Source: Stemphylium vesicarium (Eukaryota; Ascomycota; Dothideomycetes; Pleosporales; Pleosporaceae). Taken from it: a DNA stretch of 64,000 nucleotides. Position 1 is the stretch's first letter. The number at the start of each line of letters is the position of its first letter. Of the stretch, positions 42,811 through 53,817 are shown in pieces. The DNA is taken from the NCBI GenBank assembly GCA_004380135.1, contig QXCR01000021.1, forward strand, positions 1 through 64,000, given 5' to 3'. Below the pieces are notes generated by a model. That model worked only from the letters and a program-made list of their open reading frames with translations, was not told where the DNA came from and searched no databases. Position numbers and translations under genes: made by a program.

Positions 42811-44676
42811 ATGCGATGCGATCTGGTTTACCTACCATTGCCACCCAAGACGTCAAAATTGGAAGAGCTGTTATCTCCATTGGAATTACCTTTGTCTAAT
42901 AAGACTTGCAAACTATCAACGGCACCTATACCAACTGTCGAAACACCACTTTACATCGGGCTATCGTGCGTTTGGGGCGATCCAAACGATACGTGTGAGA
43001 TTATTCTCGATGGAAGACCTGTACAAAAGATGGTGAACCTCATTGCAGCATTGCGGCAGTTGCGAGACCTGCTCCAAAATCCTTCTCAGGCGCCTGGAGT
43101 ATTCAACAGCAGCGATATTCTCTTCTGGATTGATGCTTTGTGTATCGACCAATCTAATATCGAAGAGCGAGCCGCCCAGGTTCCTCCAATGGCATCCATC
43201 CACGGCTCAGCGGAGTTGGTCGTGGCTTGGCTTGGTGAAGACGATGAGCATACCGAGTCCTGTGCCATCCAAAGATTGATGAACAAGTGTCAAAGCATCG
43301 ACTGGGAATTAGACATGACTCAAATCGTTCAGACTCATGTAGATTCTCTAGATCTCGATAGTCTCAAGGACTATATCCACACTATAGAGCAGTTGGCATG
43401 GCGACCTTGGTTCAGTAGAGTATGGGTGGTTCAAGAGGTTGTCGTTGCCCAGAAACCTATCTACTTGATTGGGTCACATTGGTGTATAGTTTACTATCTA
43501 CCCTGGTTTTTACTTTGCATTGTCGAATCTCGTGGGATCTCTGCTCTGTTCAAAAATACGAACTTCAAACTTCGACTTGGATCATTGGTGTTATTTAGAG
43601 ATATTTTGGCGAGTATTGAAGAAGATATCGTAGAGGCAATTGACAGCAACAACAGTGATTGGACACAAAAAACAGGGGTCGCTTTCGAAACAGATGAACA
43701 AGCATCTGAATGGCTCAGGACTCGCATACACGCCTGGTGCCTCGAACGCATTTTGTGCTCTACAGATGGACAAGTTCGAGCTTCTCTTCCGCAAGATCAT
43801 CTCCATGGCATCCTGTCGCTATGTGCGGGCACCTGGTTCCCCAAGATGCTCAGGCCAGATTATTCGATAGATTTCGAAAAGGTCTTCCATGACTATGCCA
43901 CGGTAATCTTACAGCATACCGGAAATATGTCCCTTACCAACAGCCATAGAAACCACCTCCAAATAGTACCTACGTGGGTCTCTGACTTCAGACGGCCTAT
44001 CCGGCCTGTCTTGCCTTGGCCTATCCGGCCATGTCGGCCACTGAGTTCAAACACGATGCTGTCACCGGTGTCCAATATTCAGATCATCGAACACGGCAGA
44101 GTCTGCGTTGCACAAGGCGTTCATTTCGGCCAAATCGTGCTTGCTTCTCATTCGGACCCTATTGTTAGCGGCCCAATGTGCGACTCCAGGATAGTGTCTC
44201 AATTCGACAAGTTCGTCTCGGAAGTCTGCTGTTTCAAAAAATGTGACAAAGAACTCGTCCTGCCAAAATTTCTTGGAGCTCTTTATGGAGAATCCGATCA
44301 CACGCCTTCGTCTAGACGTCGAGGATGTTATGATGCACTTTTGTTCGGAAGGTCAATGGCGATCATGGATAGTAATCCAGAGGAAGACGCTGTGGCCTTC
44401 TCACAGCGCATGGGTCGACTGAGCTACAGTGGATTAGCACTCACGTCTAGAGATATGATCATAACATTGCGAAGATTGGATGGGAGGCTACAACAAGGAG
44501 ACGTGGTTGCAATGATGATGGGAATGCCTGGACTATCTGTAATTCGACCTACCAGTGCATCTTGTCAGGAGTACACTTTCGTTGGGGCTTGTGAAGTACT
44601 TTACGGGAGATCGCAATTCAGTACCCCAGAAGAGTGCTTCGCACAGAACGAGGTACAAGAGATCCGCTTGGTATGA
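42811..44676 (+). CDS. HET-domain (heterokaryon incompatibility) protein, probably shortened at its start
   Basis: HET proteins trigger vegetative incompatibility and programmed cell death when unlike fungal strains fuse. The open frame of 621 codons begins at an ATG that lies inside the duplicated GATGC unit. HET-domain blocks are in order: LYIGLSCVWGDPNDTCEI (about 48-65), NLIAALRQLRD, ILFWIDALCIDQSNIEERAAQV, MASIHGSAELVVAWLGEDDEHT and WRPWFSRVWVVQEVVVAQKPIYLIG. The C-terminal region ends in the GDVVAMMMGMPGLSVIRP-like block and FVGACEVLYG seen in long HET proteins. No introns are needed. The natural N terminus appears to lie upstream in another frame (42728), so this gene is either a damaged allele or uses the new internal ATG. 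No STAND or repeat domain is attached. Confidence 0.85.
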   Translation: MRCDLVYLPLPPKTSKLEELLSPLELPLSNKTCKLSTAPIPTVETPLYIGLSCVWGDPNDTCEIILDGRPVQKMVNLIAALRQLRDLLQNPSQAPGVFNSSDILFWIDALCIDQSNIEERAAQVPPMASIHGSAELVVAWLGEDDEHTESCAIQRLMNKCQSIDWELDMTQIVQTHVDSLDLDSLKDYIHTIEQLAWRPWFSRVWVVQEVVVAQKPIYLIGSHWCIVYYLPWFLLCIVESRGISALFKNTNFKLRLGSLVLFRDILASIEEDIVEAIDSNNSDWTQKTGVAFETDEQASEWLRTRIHAWCLERILCSTDGQVRASLPQDHLHGILSLCAGTWFPKMLRPDYSIDFEKVFHDYATVILQHTGNMSLTNSHRNHLQIVPTWVSDFRRPIRPVLPWPIRPCRPLSSNTMLSPVSNIQIIEHGRVCVAQGVHFGQIVLASHSDPIVSGPMCDSRIVSQFDKFVSEVCCFKKCDKELVLPKFLGALYGESDHTPSSRRRGCYDALLFGRSMAIMDSNPEEDAVAFSQRMGRLSYSGLALTSRDMIITLRRLDGRLQQGDVVAMMMGMPGLSVIRPTSASCQEYTFVGACEVLYGRSQFSTPEECFAQNEVQEIRLV

Positions 44677-45568
44677 GCCACGAGGCATCATACGTGCGAA
44701 ATTCCTCTGCCATAAATAGTGACAATTTTGGGCTTGAGTTCAAGTAAACGCAGTTCACTACCCAAAGCAAACTCGACAGTCTCTCAGTATGTCCCGACAG
44801 ATAAATTACGGAGGTCCGACACATGGATTCAGGCGGTTCCGTACTCAAAGATCGTCGCATTTACTCTTGTCTCGTACACACGTCTCAGAAAAGAGAGAAA
44901 GCGTGTGCATCCAGCTCGAAATCTGCAGATGGAACAGCAGATTGAGCGAGGCAAGAGACTATTTCCTACTACTACTACTACCACTACCTACTATAGGCAT
45001 TTCTTTTACACCCAGGGCTTCTCTTTTCGTCCACGACTCAATGAACGATGCATTGGAGTAAACTGCACGTGTATGCAACGAACACACGGATACCCGATCG
45101 AAACGGTGATGGTGCGACGAAGCAGAAGCCCTGGAGATTGGTTGGCAGAAAGACGGGAGAAGGCGCGGCGAGCTCACATCGAAAGGTTTTTTCTACGCTT
45201 ATGTCATCGAGTGCGCCATGCTTCTTCGAGTACTAGCGCTTGTGCCCTTCCCTTGCCATTTCATCCTAACTTCCGCCATTTCGCGCGGCACATTCAGCCT
45301 ACTCTCCAATCACACATCTCCGCGAGAAAGACGTGCTTACAATTTTGCCCTGTGCATGTGCTATGTATAGTCGTGGATGGGTCGCGATATGGCTTGCATA
45401 TGTTCGGTAAGCTCGATATGGCGCTAGCTTTGAGTGGCATGCCGCGTCTATCCAAGCCGCGTGCATAATCAAATGACATGGGAAAACTGACAATTATTCT
45501 CTTTGCTTTCTTCATCTACCCCTCGTGTTTCCGAACATCTATTGTGATCTTTCATCACGTATCCGAGC
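44677..45568. other. Intergenic between HET and MFS genes
   Basis: About 890 bases with an ACT/CTA trinucleotide run near 44965-44992. One 249-codon frame (44719-45468) begins with GTG, crosses the simple repeat and has no domain; I do not call it. Probably the HET 3' flank and MFS promoter. Confidence 0.5.
44965..44992. repeat. (CTA)n / (ACT)n trinucleotide run
   Basis: About nine near-perfect CTA units, with one CCA and one CCTA interruption, in the HET-MFS intergenic gap. Confidence 0.8.
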
Positions 45569-47254
45569 ATGGCGGCTCACACCCAAGACAAGGCCGCGGA
45601 GCATCCAGCCTCGCCTCCGCCAACTCGCCAAGATCCAGAGTCGGGCGCAAACTTGGTCTCGCAAGAGAAAGATGTAGCAATTGGCTTGGTGGGAGAACAT
45701 GCTCGGGATATCGACCCAGAAGTTGAAGCAAGAGTTTTGAGGAAAATCGACTGGTTTTTGATTCCCCCCATGATCGTCGGTACGCGAGCCTCGCCTGCTA
45801 ACATTCCCTCTTGATTGACACACCCAGGATACGGACTGGTATACTACGACAAAGCCATTCTCGGCTCCGCCGTTCTTTTCGGCATGACAGCGGACCTCTC
45901 CCTCAGCATAACAGACACCAGCACCACGCCGCCGACAACGGACACATCACGTCTGTCGTGGGCAACCTCGCTCTTCTACTTCGGGATGCTAGCCGGCCTC
46001 TACCCCATGACCTTTGCTCTGCAGCGCTTCAACCTTGGCCGCATACTAGGCGGCGTAGTCATGCTCTGGGCCCTAATCTGCATGTTAACCGCAGCCGTGA
46101 CAACACACCAAGGACTCTACGCCCAACGCTTCTTCCTCGGTTTCGTAGAAAGCATCATACCCACTGGCTTCATGACCATCGTATCCAGCTACTACACGCA
46201 GCGGGAACAAGCCATACGGCAGAGCTGGTGGTTCAGCTCAACCGGCCTCTTCACTATCATTGGGGGCGCACTCAACTACGGATTCGCCCAAATCACATCA
46301 GGCGAGTTGCGACGCTGGCAGTACATTTACCTCCTCGCGGGCTGTTTGACCTTCCTTTTTGGTATCTGGTGTCTCGCCATCCCTAATTCCTGTGCCATGG
46401 CTTGGTTTCTGTCGCCTGCGGAGCGCATGGTAGCTGTTGAGCGCCTCCGCAAAGGCGCAACTGGCGTGCGTTGCCAGAAGATCAAACCAGCACAACTCAA
46501 GGAAGTAGCGCTAGACATCAAACTGTGGCTTGTATTCATCCTGATGGCCTCCGCCTACTCAGTCAACGGCGCGGTATCCGGTTTCGGCCCGCTAATCGTA
46601 AGCACATTCGGCTGGTCGACACTCGAATCCATACTCTGGCAATTTCCCCTCGGCGGCCTGTGTCTCATTACCATCTTACTATGCGGCTACCTCAGCTCGC
46701 GCATCCCGAATATCCGCCTCGTTCTGCTGGTGGTCAATTGCCTTCCTGTTATTGCTGGTTGCGCGATGATATGGAAGGCCGAGTGGACGTACCATGCCGC
46801 TACGCCTGTGGCGGGATACTCCATAATTGGTACGTTTGGTGCGGTTGTCAGCCAGACTATTGTCGTGGGCATGTCGAACGTTGCTGGGGCGACGAAGAAG
46901 AGCGCCATGGCTGCTGCCATCTTTGTGGCGTATTGTGTGGGTAATATTGTGGGCCCGCAGTTGATTAAGAGTCAAGAGAAAGGGGCGCATTACCCGCAGT
47001 TGTGGACGGGGTTGATTATCTGGTAAGTGATAATATGCTCAAGAAATGGCTGCGTCCTTTTTATGGGGACTGCAAGGCTGATTTCATCGCGTAGCTATTG
47101 TATCACTATAGCTGCGGCTGTGGCCTTGTACTGTGTCCTTCGGCGCGAGAATAGGAAGAGAGACGCCATTCCTATCGACGAGGCAGAGCGTGACAAGCTG
47201 GCCTTTATGGACTTGACAGACAAGGAGAACCCATACTTTAGATATGTTTTGTAG
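45569..47254 (+). CDS. MFS transporter, allantoate permease (DAL5)-like anion:cation symporter
   Basis: Plasma-membrane major facilitator carrier. Exons 45569..45779, 45828..47022 and 47095..47254, 521 aa; introns GTACGC..CCCAG and GTAAGT..CGTAG keep phase. The cytosolic N terminus (about 65 residues, acidic and Pro-rich) leads into RVLRKIDWFLIPPMIVGYGLVYYDKAILG, the typical opening of the fungal DAL5/TNA1 family, with the charged first helix. About 12 hydrophobic helices follow, including GRILGGVVMLWALICMLTA, RFFLGFVESIIPTGFMTIVSSYYTQREQ (the conserved loop of this family), LWLVFILMASAYSVNGAVSGF and the C-terminal NPYFRY tail motif characteristic of the group. The substrate is likely an organic anion such as allantoate, a vitamin acid or a dipeptide-like compound; sequence does not decide. 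Family firm, substrate unknown. Confidence 0.92.
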
Positions 47255-47973
47255 TGGGAATCTGGCAAGGTGAAGATGCTGGTGTTATTCAGACCTCAAT
47301 TTCGCTTGACGCAGTAGCAAATACGCAAACCTGGACTACAACTTAGCAAAAGACTTTAGGGACGCAAATCAGTGTGACAAACAGCAATATGGACATAGAA
47401 ATGTGTATATGCATTCTGATAGCGACTTCATCATCTGCAGCTACTTATCAACCAAGCGGAGAGGGAAGAGGCAAAGGAAAGAAAAAAACGCCCGCTTGCC
47501 GATAGCGCTCATATACGCAAGCAAACAGCAATCTAGCCCCCAATTCAGCAGCAACAACGCCAGTAACAACAAACGACTCACCCTAGTCGTTCGTGTGTCC
47601 CATCCATGTGCTTTCACTCGTGAACCACTCCCTGGGGAAAAAACGTAAACAATGCTCGCTTCGAAAAATAATAATCAAGCACACACATAATGAAAGAGGA
47701 CAACGCCGTTTAGCTTCAGACTACAAAGGGGAGTCGTTTTCGCTCAAGATATCTGCTTTGCTTTGCTGTATTTGCATTCCATTGGAAGCTTTGAGTATAC
47801 AGCTGTTTGTAGTCGTTGCGCTACAAATCGCTTGATCGACTATAGTTCTGACAAAAAAGGAAAAAAGGGTGAACGATAGGGTATAGTTGTTGGGAGGAAA
47901 GCTCAGTGAAGGAGTCCTCTCGTGATTCAAGGTACAAAAAGAAAAGTTGGGTGTGATGTGGTGTAGCCGTCAT
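47255..47973. other. Convergent 3' region
   Basis: About 720 bases between the stops of the MFS gene (plus) and SSH4 (minus). A-rich on the plus strand, with short frames only; it probably holds both 3' untranslated regions. Confidence 0.6.
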
Positions 47974-49672
47974 TTACTGACTCCCTCTTGGCCGGGGTCG
48001 AACGCCAGCTTCAGTCGCGCTGCGTACTCTGATTCTGGGTGCTTGGATCTCCGGGGTGTCTGCCATTGCCGCATCGTAGCTGGGGACGGGTGGGCTGGTT
48101 TCGCCGGATTGCTGCTGGTGTTGCAGAAGCGGCGCTCGCTCGTCCCAGTAACCGTTTTGGTAACTGGCTGTGTTGCGTAGGCTAGGAGAACCGACGGGGC
48201 TGCTATACTCAGGGGGAAGCTCGCCAGGCTGAAGGAAACCAAGACCTTGTTCGGCTGAGATGGTTGTTCGGTGGTCCTCGCTGGTGCCTTCGCCGGCATC
48301 TTCGTTGGAGTCTACAAGGCTGAGTGCTGCCAAGGAAATGTCTGTCGGACTTCGCTGAGGGCCTGGGCTCGTCGGTACTTGTCGTCCAAGGCGCATTTGC
48401 TGGCTGCTGGACCGTGCATGTCCGTAGCCTGCTTGAATATAGCTGCCACCCATTCCCTCTCTTATGCCTTCGCGCCCAGAGTCCAGTAGTATCGATCCTT
48501 GCTCGCTGCCGTACGGGGGTGGTGGGGCCAAGCTTCCGGTTTGTGGTGCCAAACCCCACTTCTTGACGTTGGCTTCGATGAATACGAAGCCCATTTGTCC
48601 AAAGTTGACGTGCACCTGGCACGGTCCGTTTGCTCCGACTGTGGGGAAGAAGTTCTGGGTCTTGAGGCCGTGTGCAACGTCATCGAGTTTCTTGCCATTG
48701 CGGGTGAAGAAGACGGTTCCGGTTCGAGGTCGGTATCCAACACCAATTACATCTCCCTGAACGTACGCAGGCCCGTAGGCAGAAGGCTGGAAGGGCTGGT
48801 TGTGTCGGCGGTTACCGTTGGACATGTACGATATCGAGGATTTGTGGTATCCTAGGCTATATTAGCATGTGGAGCAGAGGTGTGACGTGATGTTGAACGT
48901 ACCTGGTAACCTGAACAACGGGTATGGCTTTGTAGTTACGCCTATCGCTAAGCTTGTGTTTTCGGGCTTCTCGTAGACCTTGGCCTCCCAGTAGTAGACT
49001 TCGTTTTGCTTCGGAATCGGCAGATTGCTCTGGACGCTGCATTCGGAGTCAAAGAACTCGATCTCGGTCCGGCCTTCGACAAAGCAATTGGCAATCTCGA
49101 GTTCCGGCTCGAATTCCCAGGCTGATACGCCCTTCTCTTGGATTGCCAGGAACTGCGAGAGGGAGATGTCGGTCTGGACGGATTCGGGTGGGTTCGCCTG
49201 TACGAAAGCTACAGTGAGTCAGTGTGTGTCCCTATCGAGCGATGCAACAAGCCACGATGTTTGCCCTACCTTTCGCTCTCATGTATTCCGTCCTTTGCAG
49301 GTCATCCATGGTCTCCAGCGCCTCAGCCTCTTCCTTGGCAAACTGCTGCTCGTCGTCATATTCACCGGGCCGCGTTATCCGATCCAGGAAGATGCGGCCA
49401 GAGCTGGTATATCTGAAGTAGTAAACAATGGCGGCAATGATAAGACATACTCCCGCAGCACCCAGTACAGAGAAGATGCCAATCATGATTCCCTTGGCCG
49501 TGGAGCCCAGATTGTTCTGGTATCTTGATATCCGCACGGCATCGTGGTGTGACGTATGTTGGCCTGTGAGCATGGTAGGTTGCGCGAACGGCGCATTGTC
49601 GCCGGGGTAATACGACCTGTAGAGTGTCGTCGGCGGCGGCGAGCCCGCCTGGAGCGGCTCCTGGGGAAGCAT
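47974..49672 (-). CDS. SSH4: SSH4/EAR1-like SPRY-domain adaptor of the Rsp5 ubiquitin ligase
   Basis: Endosomal/vacuolar membrane adaptor that directs cargo ubiquitylation. Exons complement(49270..49672), complement(48903..49208) and complement(47974..48851), 528 aa; introns GTAGGG..TGTAG and GTACGT..CCTAG keep phase. An in-frame TAG lies four codons upstream of the chosen ATG, which fixes the start. A single membrane helix (about 62-87, GIMIGIFSVLGAAGVCLIIAA) is followed by a juxtamembrane acidic segment and a SPRY domain (about 155-330): EVYYWEAKVYEKP, LAIGVTTKPYPLFRLPGYH, GDVIGVGYRPRTGTVFFTRNGK and PTVGANGPCQVHVNFGQ. The C-terminal tail is disordered and contains a PPxY motif (LPPEYSSP), the docking signal for Rsp5 WW domains, and a second candidate VPSYD. 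The domain order matches SSH4. Confidence 0.93.
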
Positions 49673-52600
49673 TGCGAGGGCCTACGTGGGTGCTGTCGCC
49701 GGCGGGTGGCAGCGGAATGGGTGCGACACAGTCAAGGCCGTGGAGATGGGCGCAGCGGCGCTCGTGCTAAGGTCCAAGTCGTTCGCCGGAGTTGTCGATC
49801 GAGCAGTGGGGGCCGGGTCCAACTCGGTGACGTGCCACGACGGGGGCGCGCTGTTGGGCGACAGAACGGCGACGCGGTCGGTGGTAGTGGTGAGTTTGCG
49901 GAGCGCAGTCGATAGCAGTGCGGGTTTCGTTGCAGAGGGTGAAGGAAAAGCGTCGAAGCGTGATGGATTGGATGGGGTCGGCAGTAGTGAGATCTGCGTG
50001 AGACGTCAAGTGCCTGACGCACCTTGGCCAGGAATCGCTGCCTTTGCCACCTCCGCCTGCACACGACACGCCCAGATCCGGGAGCCAACAGAGCCACTTT
50101 CTGCCGATCTACCCGCTACAGCCTCGCTTCCATTTGCTACACCACCAAAACCTCACCAGTATATTAGAGGCGTCAACGGCGTCTCTCTAGCATTGCGCTG
50201 GTAGCCATCGCGGTCCGGAAACGGCAGCTTCGACCATGGTTGCGTCGCGCAGCAATCCAGACTGAGACACCAACATCGACCTGCATGGCCACGACACCAC
50301 GCAATGCATTGCATTTCTCGACCTTGAGTAGTTGTTTCGCACGCGCATTAGTTGGCCTGTCTCTTGCCATCAACCGCTCGGTTATCCCGTCGCCATTGCC
50401 TTTTGTTCCGAAAAAGCAATCTGACATTTGCCCTGAAGTTTCAAGAGCGGACAAAGCTAAAATTATTCTGCTGCTATAGACGCGCGGGATACGGTGGGCG
50501 CAGCACTCTCGCCCACCACTTATCGCCGGTAGCCGTGCAATAGTGAAACACTGACATTGCAGAGCCGCCTCCAAAGGCGCTTCACAATGGGACCATTTGT
50601 GCCTGACTTCTACATCCCTAGTACTCTCCTGATTGTCCGAATACGGTCCACTCCTTTGATGCCGTATCTGCAATTTCTTTTTCCGATGCAGTCCTTCTTT
50701 TGTATTGTTCAAACAAGCCTACTCTTTGTATCGTGTCGAAATTGCAGTCTTCGCTGTTGCCCCGCCATCGTATCGCAGTTCGTAGATCAGCCTCGCGACA
50801 ACGTGCTTGGATGGCCTAACCCACCCGCCATTGACGTCAACTGCACCTGATTATGTCAAACTGCCTTCAAGTCTGCAGTGACGCTTGTCGAGTTTCTACC
50901 GAGTATTCTTCGTGAAGCTAGAAAGACCAAGGAGTTGACCTGTGCTTAGTCACATGTTGTGGGAATGTTCTGGCAGCATTCACGAGATGAACAAAGCAGG
51001 CTGCGATAAGTGCTACCCTTGCAGAAAGGTGCAGAAAGGGATTGTCGAGCTATTACCTATGGAAAGACGTATGGCTGTTTGCCGATGGACCCTGGATGAC
51101 GTACTACCGACTGTGCTCAACGACACCATGCCAAGTTCGGTCTCTGCGAGCGTAGTACAAGCACCTCTTGTGGTGGCAAACCAAGCATCAGAAGGAGCGA
51201 CCACGCATACTGCGCTTATGGAGATAATCGGTGCTGATAACGGATCAGGACGTGATGAGAAGCAGCACGTCGCAATTGATGTCCTATGTGCATACAATCT
51301 GTGATATCTGTGTAACCGTTATCGTATTGCTTTCGACCGATCCCCACGCTCGGTTCAATATGAACACCCGCTTCTAGAACATTCCGCCGCGCGACGAGTC
51401 TGTAATGGGCGGATATGCTGAACAAAGGGCCGAGGTGGCTATGTCCTCAGCCATCATAGAGTATAGTTATGTCGTATATGTTGTGATCAAGTAGAATAAG
51501 CTCCCTCGGTGGAAAGGTAGAGGCGCTGGTAGCTATGTAGTCAGTTCTTGCATGCTCCAAAGAAACCAAGTACTGTTTCAAGATCGCCTTGCGGAAGTCC
51601 AGATGCTTCTGTGATGAATCGTCTGATGTTTGTTTGGGTTGGTGTAACTTCCACATGGGTCGCGTCACACGCAGAAGCTTTTACAAATTCAGCTGTGGGC
51701 CACGATCTCCTTGATTGGAAAAAGAGGTATGATCCTTTGTCGTGGCAACTGAAGGATGCCTTCGCCGTATGAGGCGTGTTAATCAAGCTGGTTTGATCCT
51801 TGAACACGGCACTAGTTGGATGCCTCTCTAGAACGTGTGGAACTGATAATCGATGCAACACCACAAGATAAGTTTGTATTGGCCACGACCGTGGAAAGGA
51901 GATGGTAGTGAAGAGAGGCGGGCCATCGTGCATAATTTCGACCTCGTGCAACCTTCGGCGAATAATATCCACACAGTGCTATCCTCGGAGATTGATGGGC
52001 CTCCTGAGAATCTGCCACAATACAGCATGTCGTGAGACTTGCCGCGCAGCTACTTGTCTTGGATTGCGAGTCGCTGGTGGATTTTTTGGAGTAATGAAGC
52101 TGAGTGGTATAGTTGCTTTGCTTGACTCGGGAAAAGGTCCATTCACGCATGACCTCAGGACAACCCACAAGCGACAGGTTTGTCTGCATCTTCTTCCTCG
52201 CTGGAGAAGTCTACGAGTTCCTGAAAACGTAAGCACGAGTCTTTTCGAGGAGTATCCTGGCCACAGCTGGCCTCGATTGGCTTGGTACCGTTCACTGTCG
52301 AGAAACATACCACCCAAGTGTGACACGAGGCTCGATTCCGCTATCGGCGTCTGCTAGAACTTTGCTTGGGATCCATGGATGTTTCGCGACATTACCACTA
52401 TCGCTGTATTCCATTTCATAGCTCAGCGAATGGACCGTTAATGGCTTCATATACCGATATGCTAAATCTTGTCTCCATGACCACGTGACGTCACTCTGCG
52501 GTGAGCTGGATGCAAATATTGCGAAACGTTCCCATGTGCTCAGCGTTCTGCCGCTGGAGTAGGCGTGAAGTTCAAAAAAGATAATGGGGTGTTTGCTTTG

Positions 52601-53817
52601 GCTTAGTGTATGTCCTCAATGGGACATTGTGTGGACGCTTGTAGTGTGGTCAAGGGAGCGTTTTCAGTATGCGACACCAATCCTCTCTCAATAGCAGGTG
52701 GAGCCACAACGGTGGCAATAACGGCGATTCCAGCAGCAAGGCTCAACTGCCCCCTAAAAGATTTTTCATGCTTCTAGCATGCTTTCCCATCTCTTTGCGT
52801 CCTTTGGGGAGTCGCCGATGAATAAGCAGCACAACGTCTGAGCTAAGCGTTGGTCGAAAGACGATGGTCTTGGAAGGAGCCTTACAGGGCTGCAAACAAT
52901 AACCAGATACGTGCACCACCCAACGCATCTTAGACATGCACTTATATCATGCACTGCAAATGTCTGAATGAAAGCATATGGGACGGCGTGATGCTGGGCA
53001 GGGGCACGATGTGTGCTCCGGTACGACGATGCCAGGCGCATTGATTCGTGCGACCTGGGCCACTGTCGCAGGCGCCATATTGACATGCTACACCTTCATG
53101 GCCATATAAAGTCGACAGCCATGGTGAGGCGCAGTGGTGGCCAGGTTGTTTGCCAGGGCTACAGGCGGTGTGTGAAAGAGCTGGGACATGTCTGGCGGCA
53201 GTCTTACGGTCACCTCGTCGTCTCCCTTTTCAAGCGAGCCAGCCGGAGTTGGGAGGTCGCAGGCAGGCGGGTCGCCCCAGTAAACGCGCACTCACAAAAC
53301 TTTCGACCGCTCCCCCCTTCAGACCGCCCCGAAAGTCCATCTTTGTCGCTCCCAGATCAACCGAGGGCTCTGCACTCTCAAGTCGATTATTGTCGCACTG
53401 CAGCTCCGCTCTCTCCTTCCACTGCCGAAGCGCTCAATTGGTTGCTGAGGACCCGCTGCACGTTTCCGTCTCCCCGCATCACTAACAGCAAACTTGCCGC
53501 GCATCAAATTCATATCCAAAGACAACAAATTCGCGGCCTCTTTTAGAAAATGCACGTTGCCTTGTAACCAGCAGTCCATACGCGAAAGGCCTGTACGTAG
53601 GCGTTGCCCCTCTATTAAGCGTTCAATGGCTTTCCCCACCAGAGCTAACCATGAAGCGTACCAGCAGATCGAGCTTAAGCCGACAGGGTCTATTCTTTTT
53701 TTCCTCTTGCCTCCCCTCCGCATTGCAGTACTGCTCTACTACGGATCCCTATCTCAGGGCTGCTAGTTGACCCTCCCGCACCCTTCCCCCGCACTGCGAA
53801 CCAAACCACGCTCCACC
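49673..53817. other. 4.1-kb gene-poor interval between divergent SSH4 and KAP104
   Basis: GC-rich next to SSH4 (49673-50200), then ordinary sequence. Frames of up to 179 codons occur on both strands. Two look slightly better than chance: 50954-51304 plus (from ATG, about 116 codons, no domain) and 51541-51972 minus (143 codons, no domain); neither is called. A TATAAA at 53104-53109 precedes a CT-rich stretch (53300-53800) that resembles the KAP104 promoter and leader. Confidence 0.45.

Noticed and set aside
44719..45468. 249-codon plus-strand frame between HET and MFS
   Set aside because: Starts with GTG, runs through a simple CTA repeat and has no recognisable domain.
50954..51304. About 116-codon plus-strand frame from an ATG
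   Set aside because: Composition is plausible but there is no domain, no splice partner and no supporting context; left uncalled.
51541..51972. 143-codon minus-strand frame
   Set aside because: Considered as a fragment of a further HET-like or spliced gene; adjoining frames could not be joined with consistent splice sites and no family was recognised.
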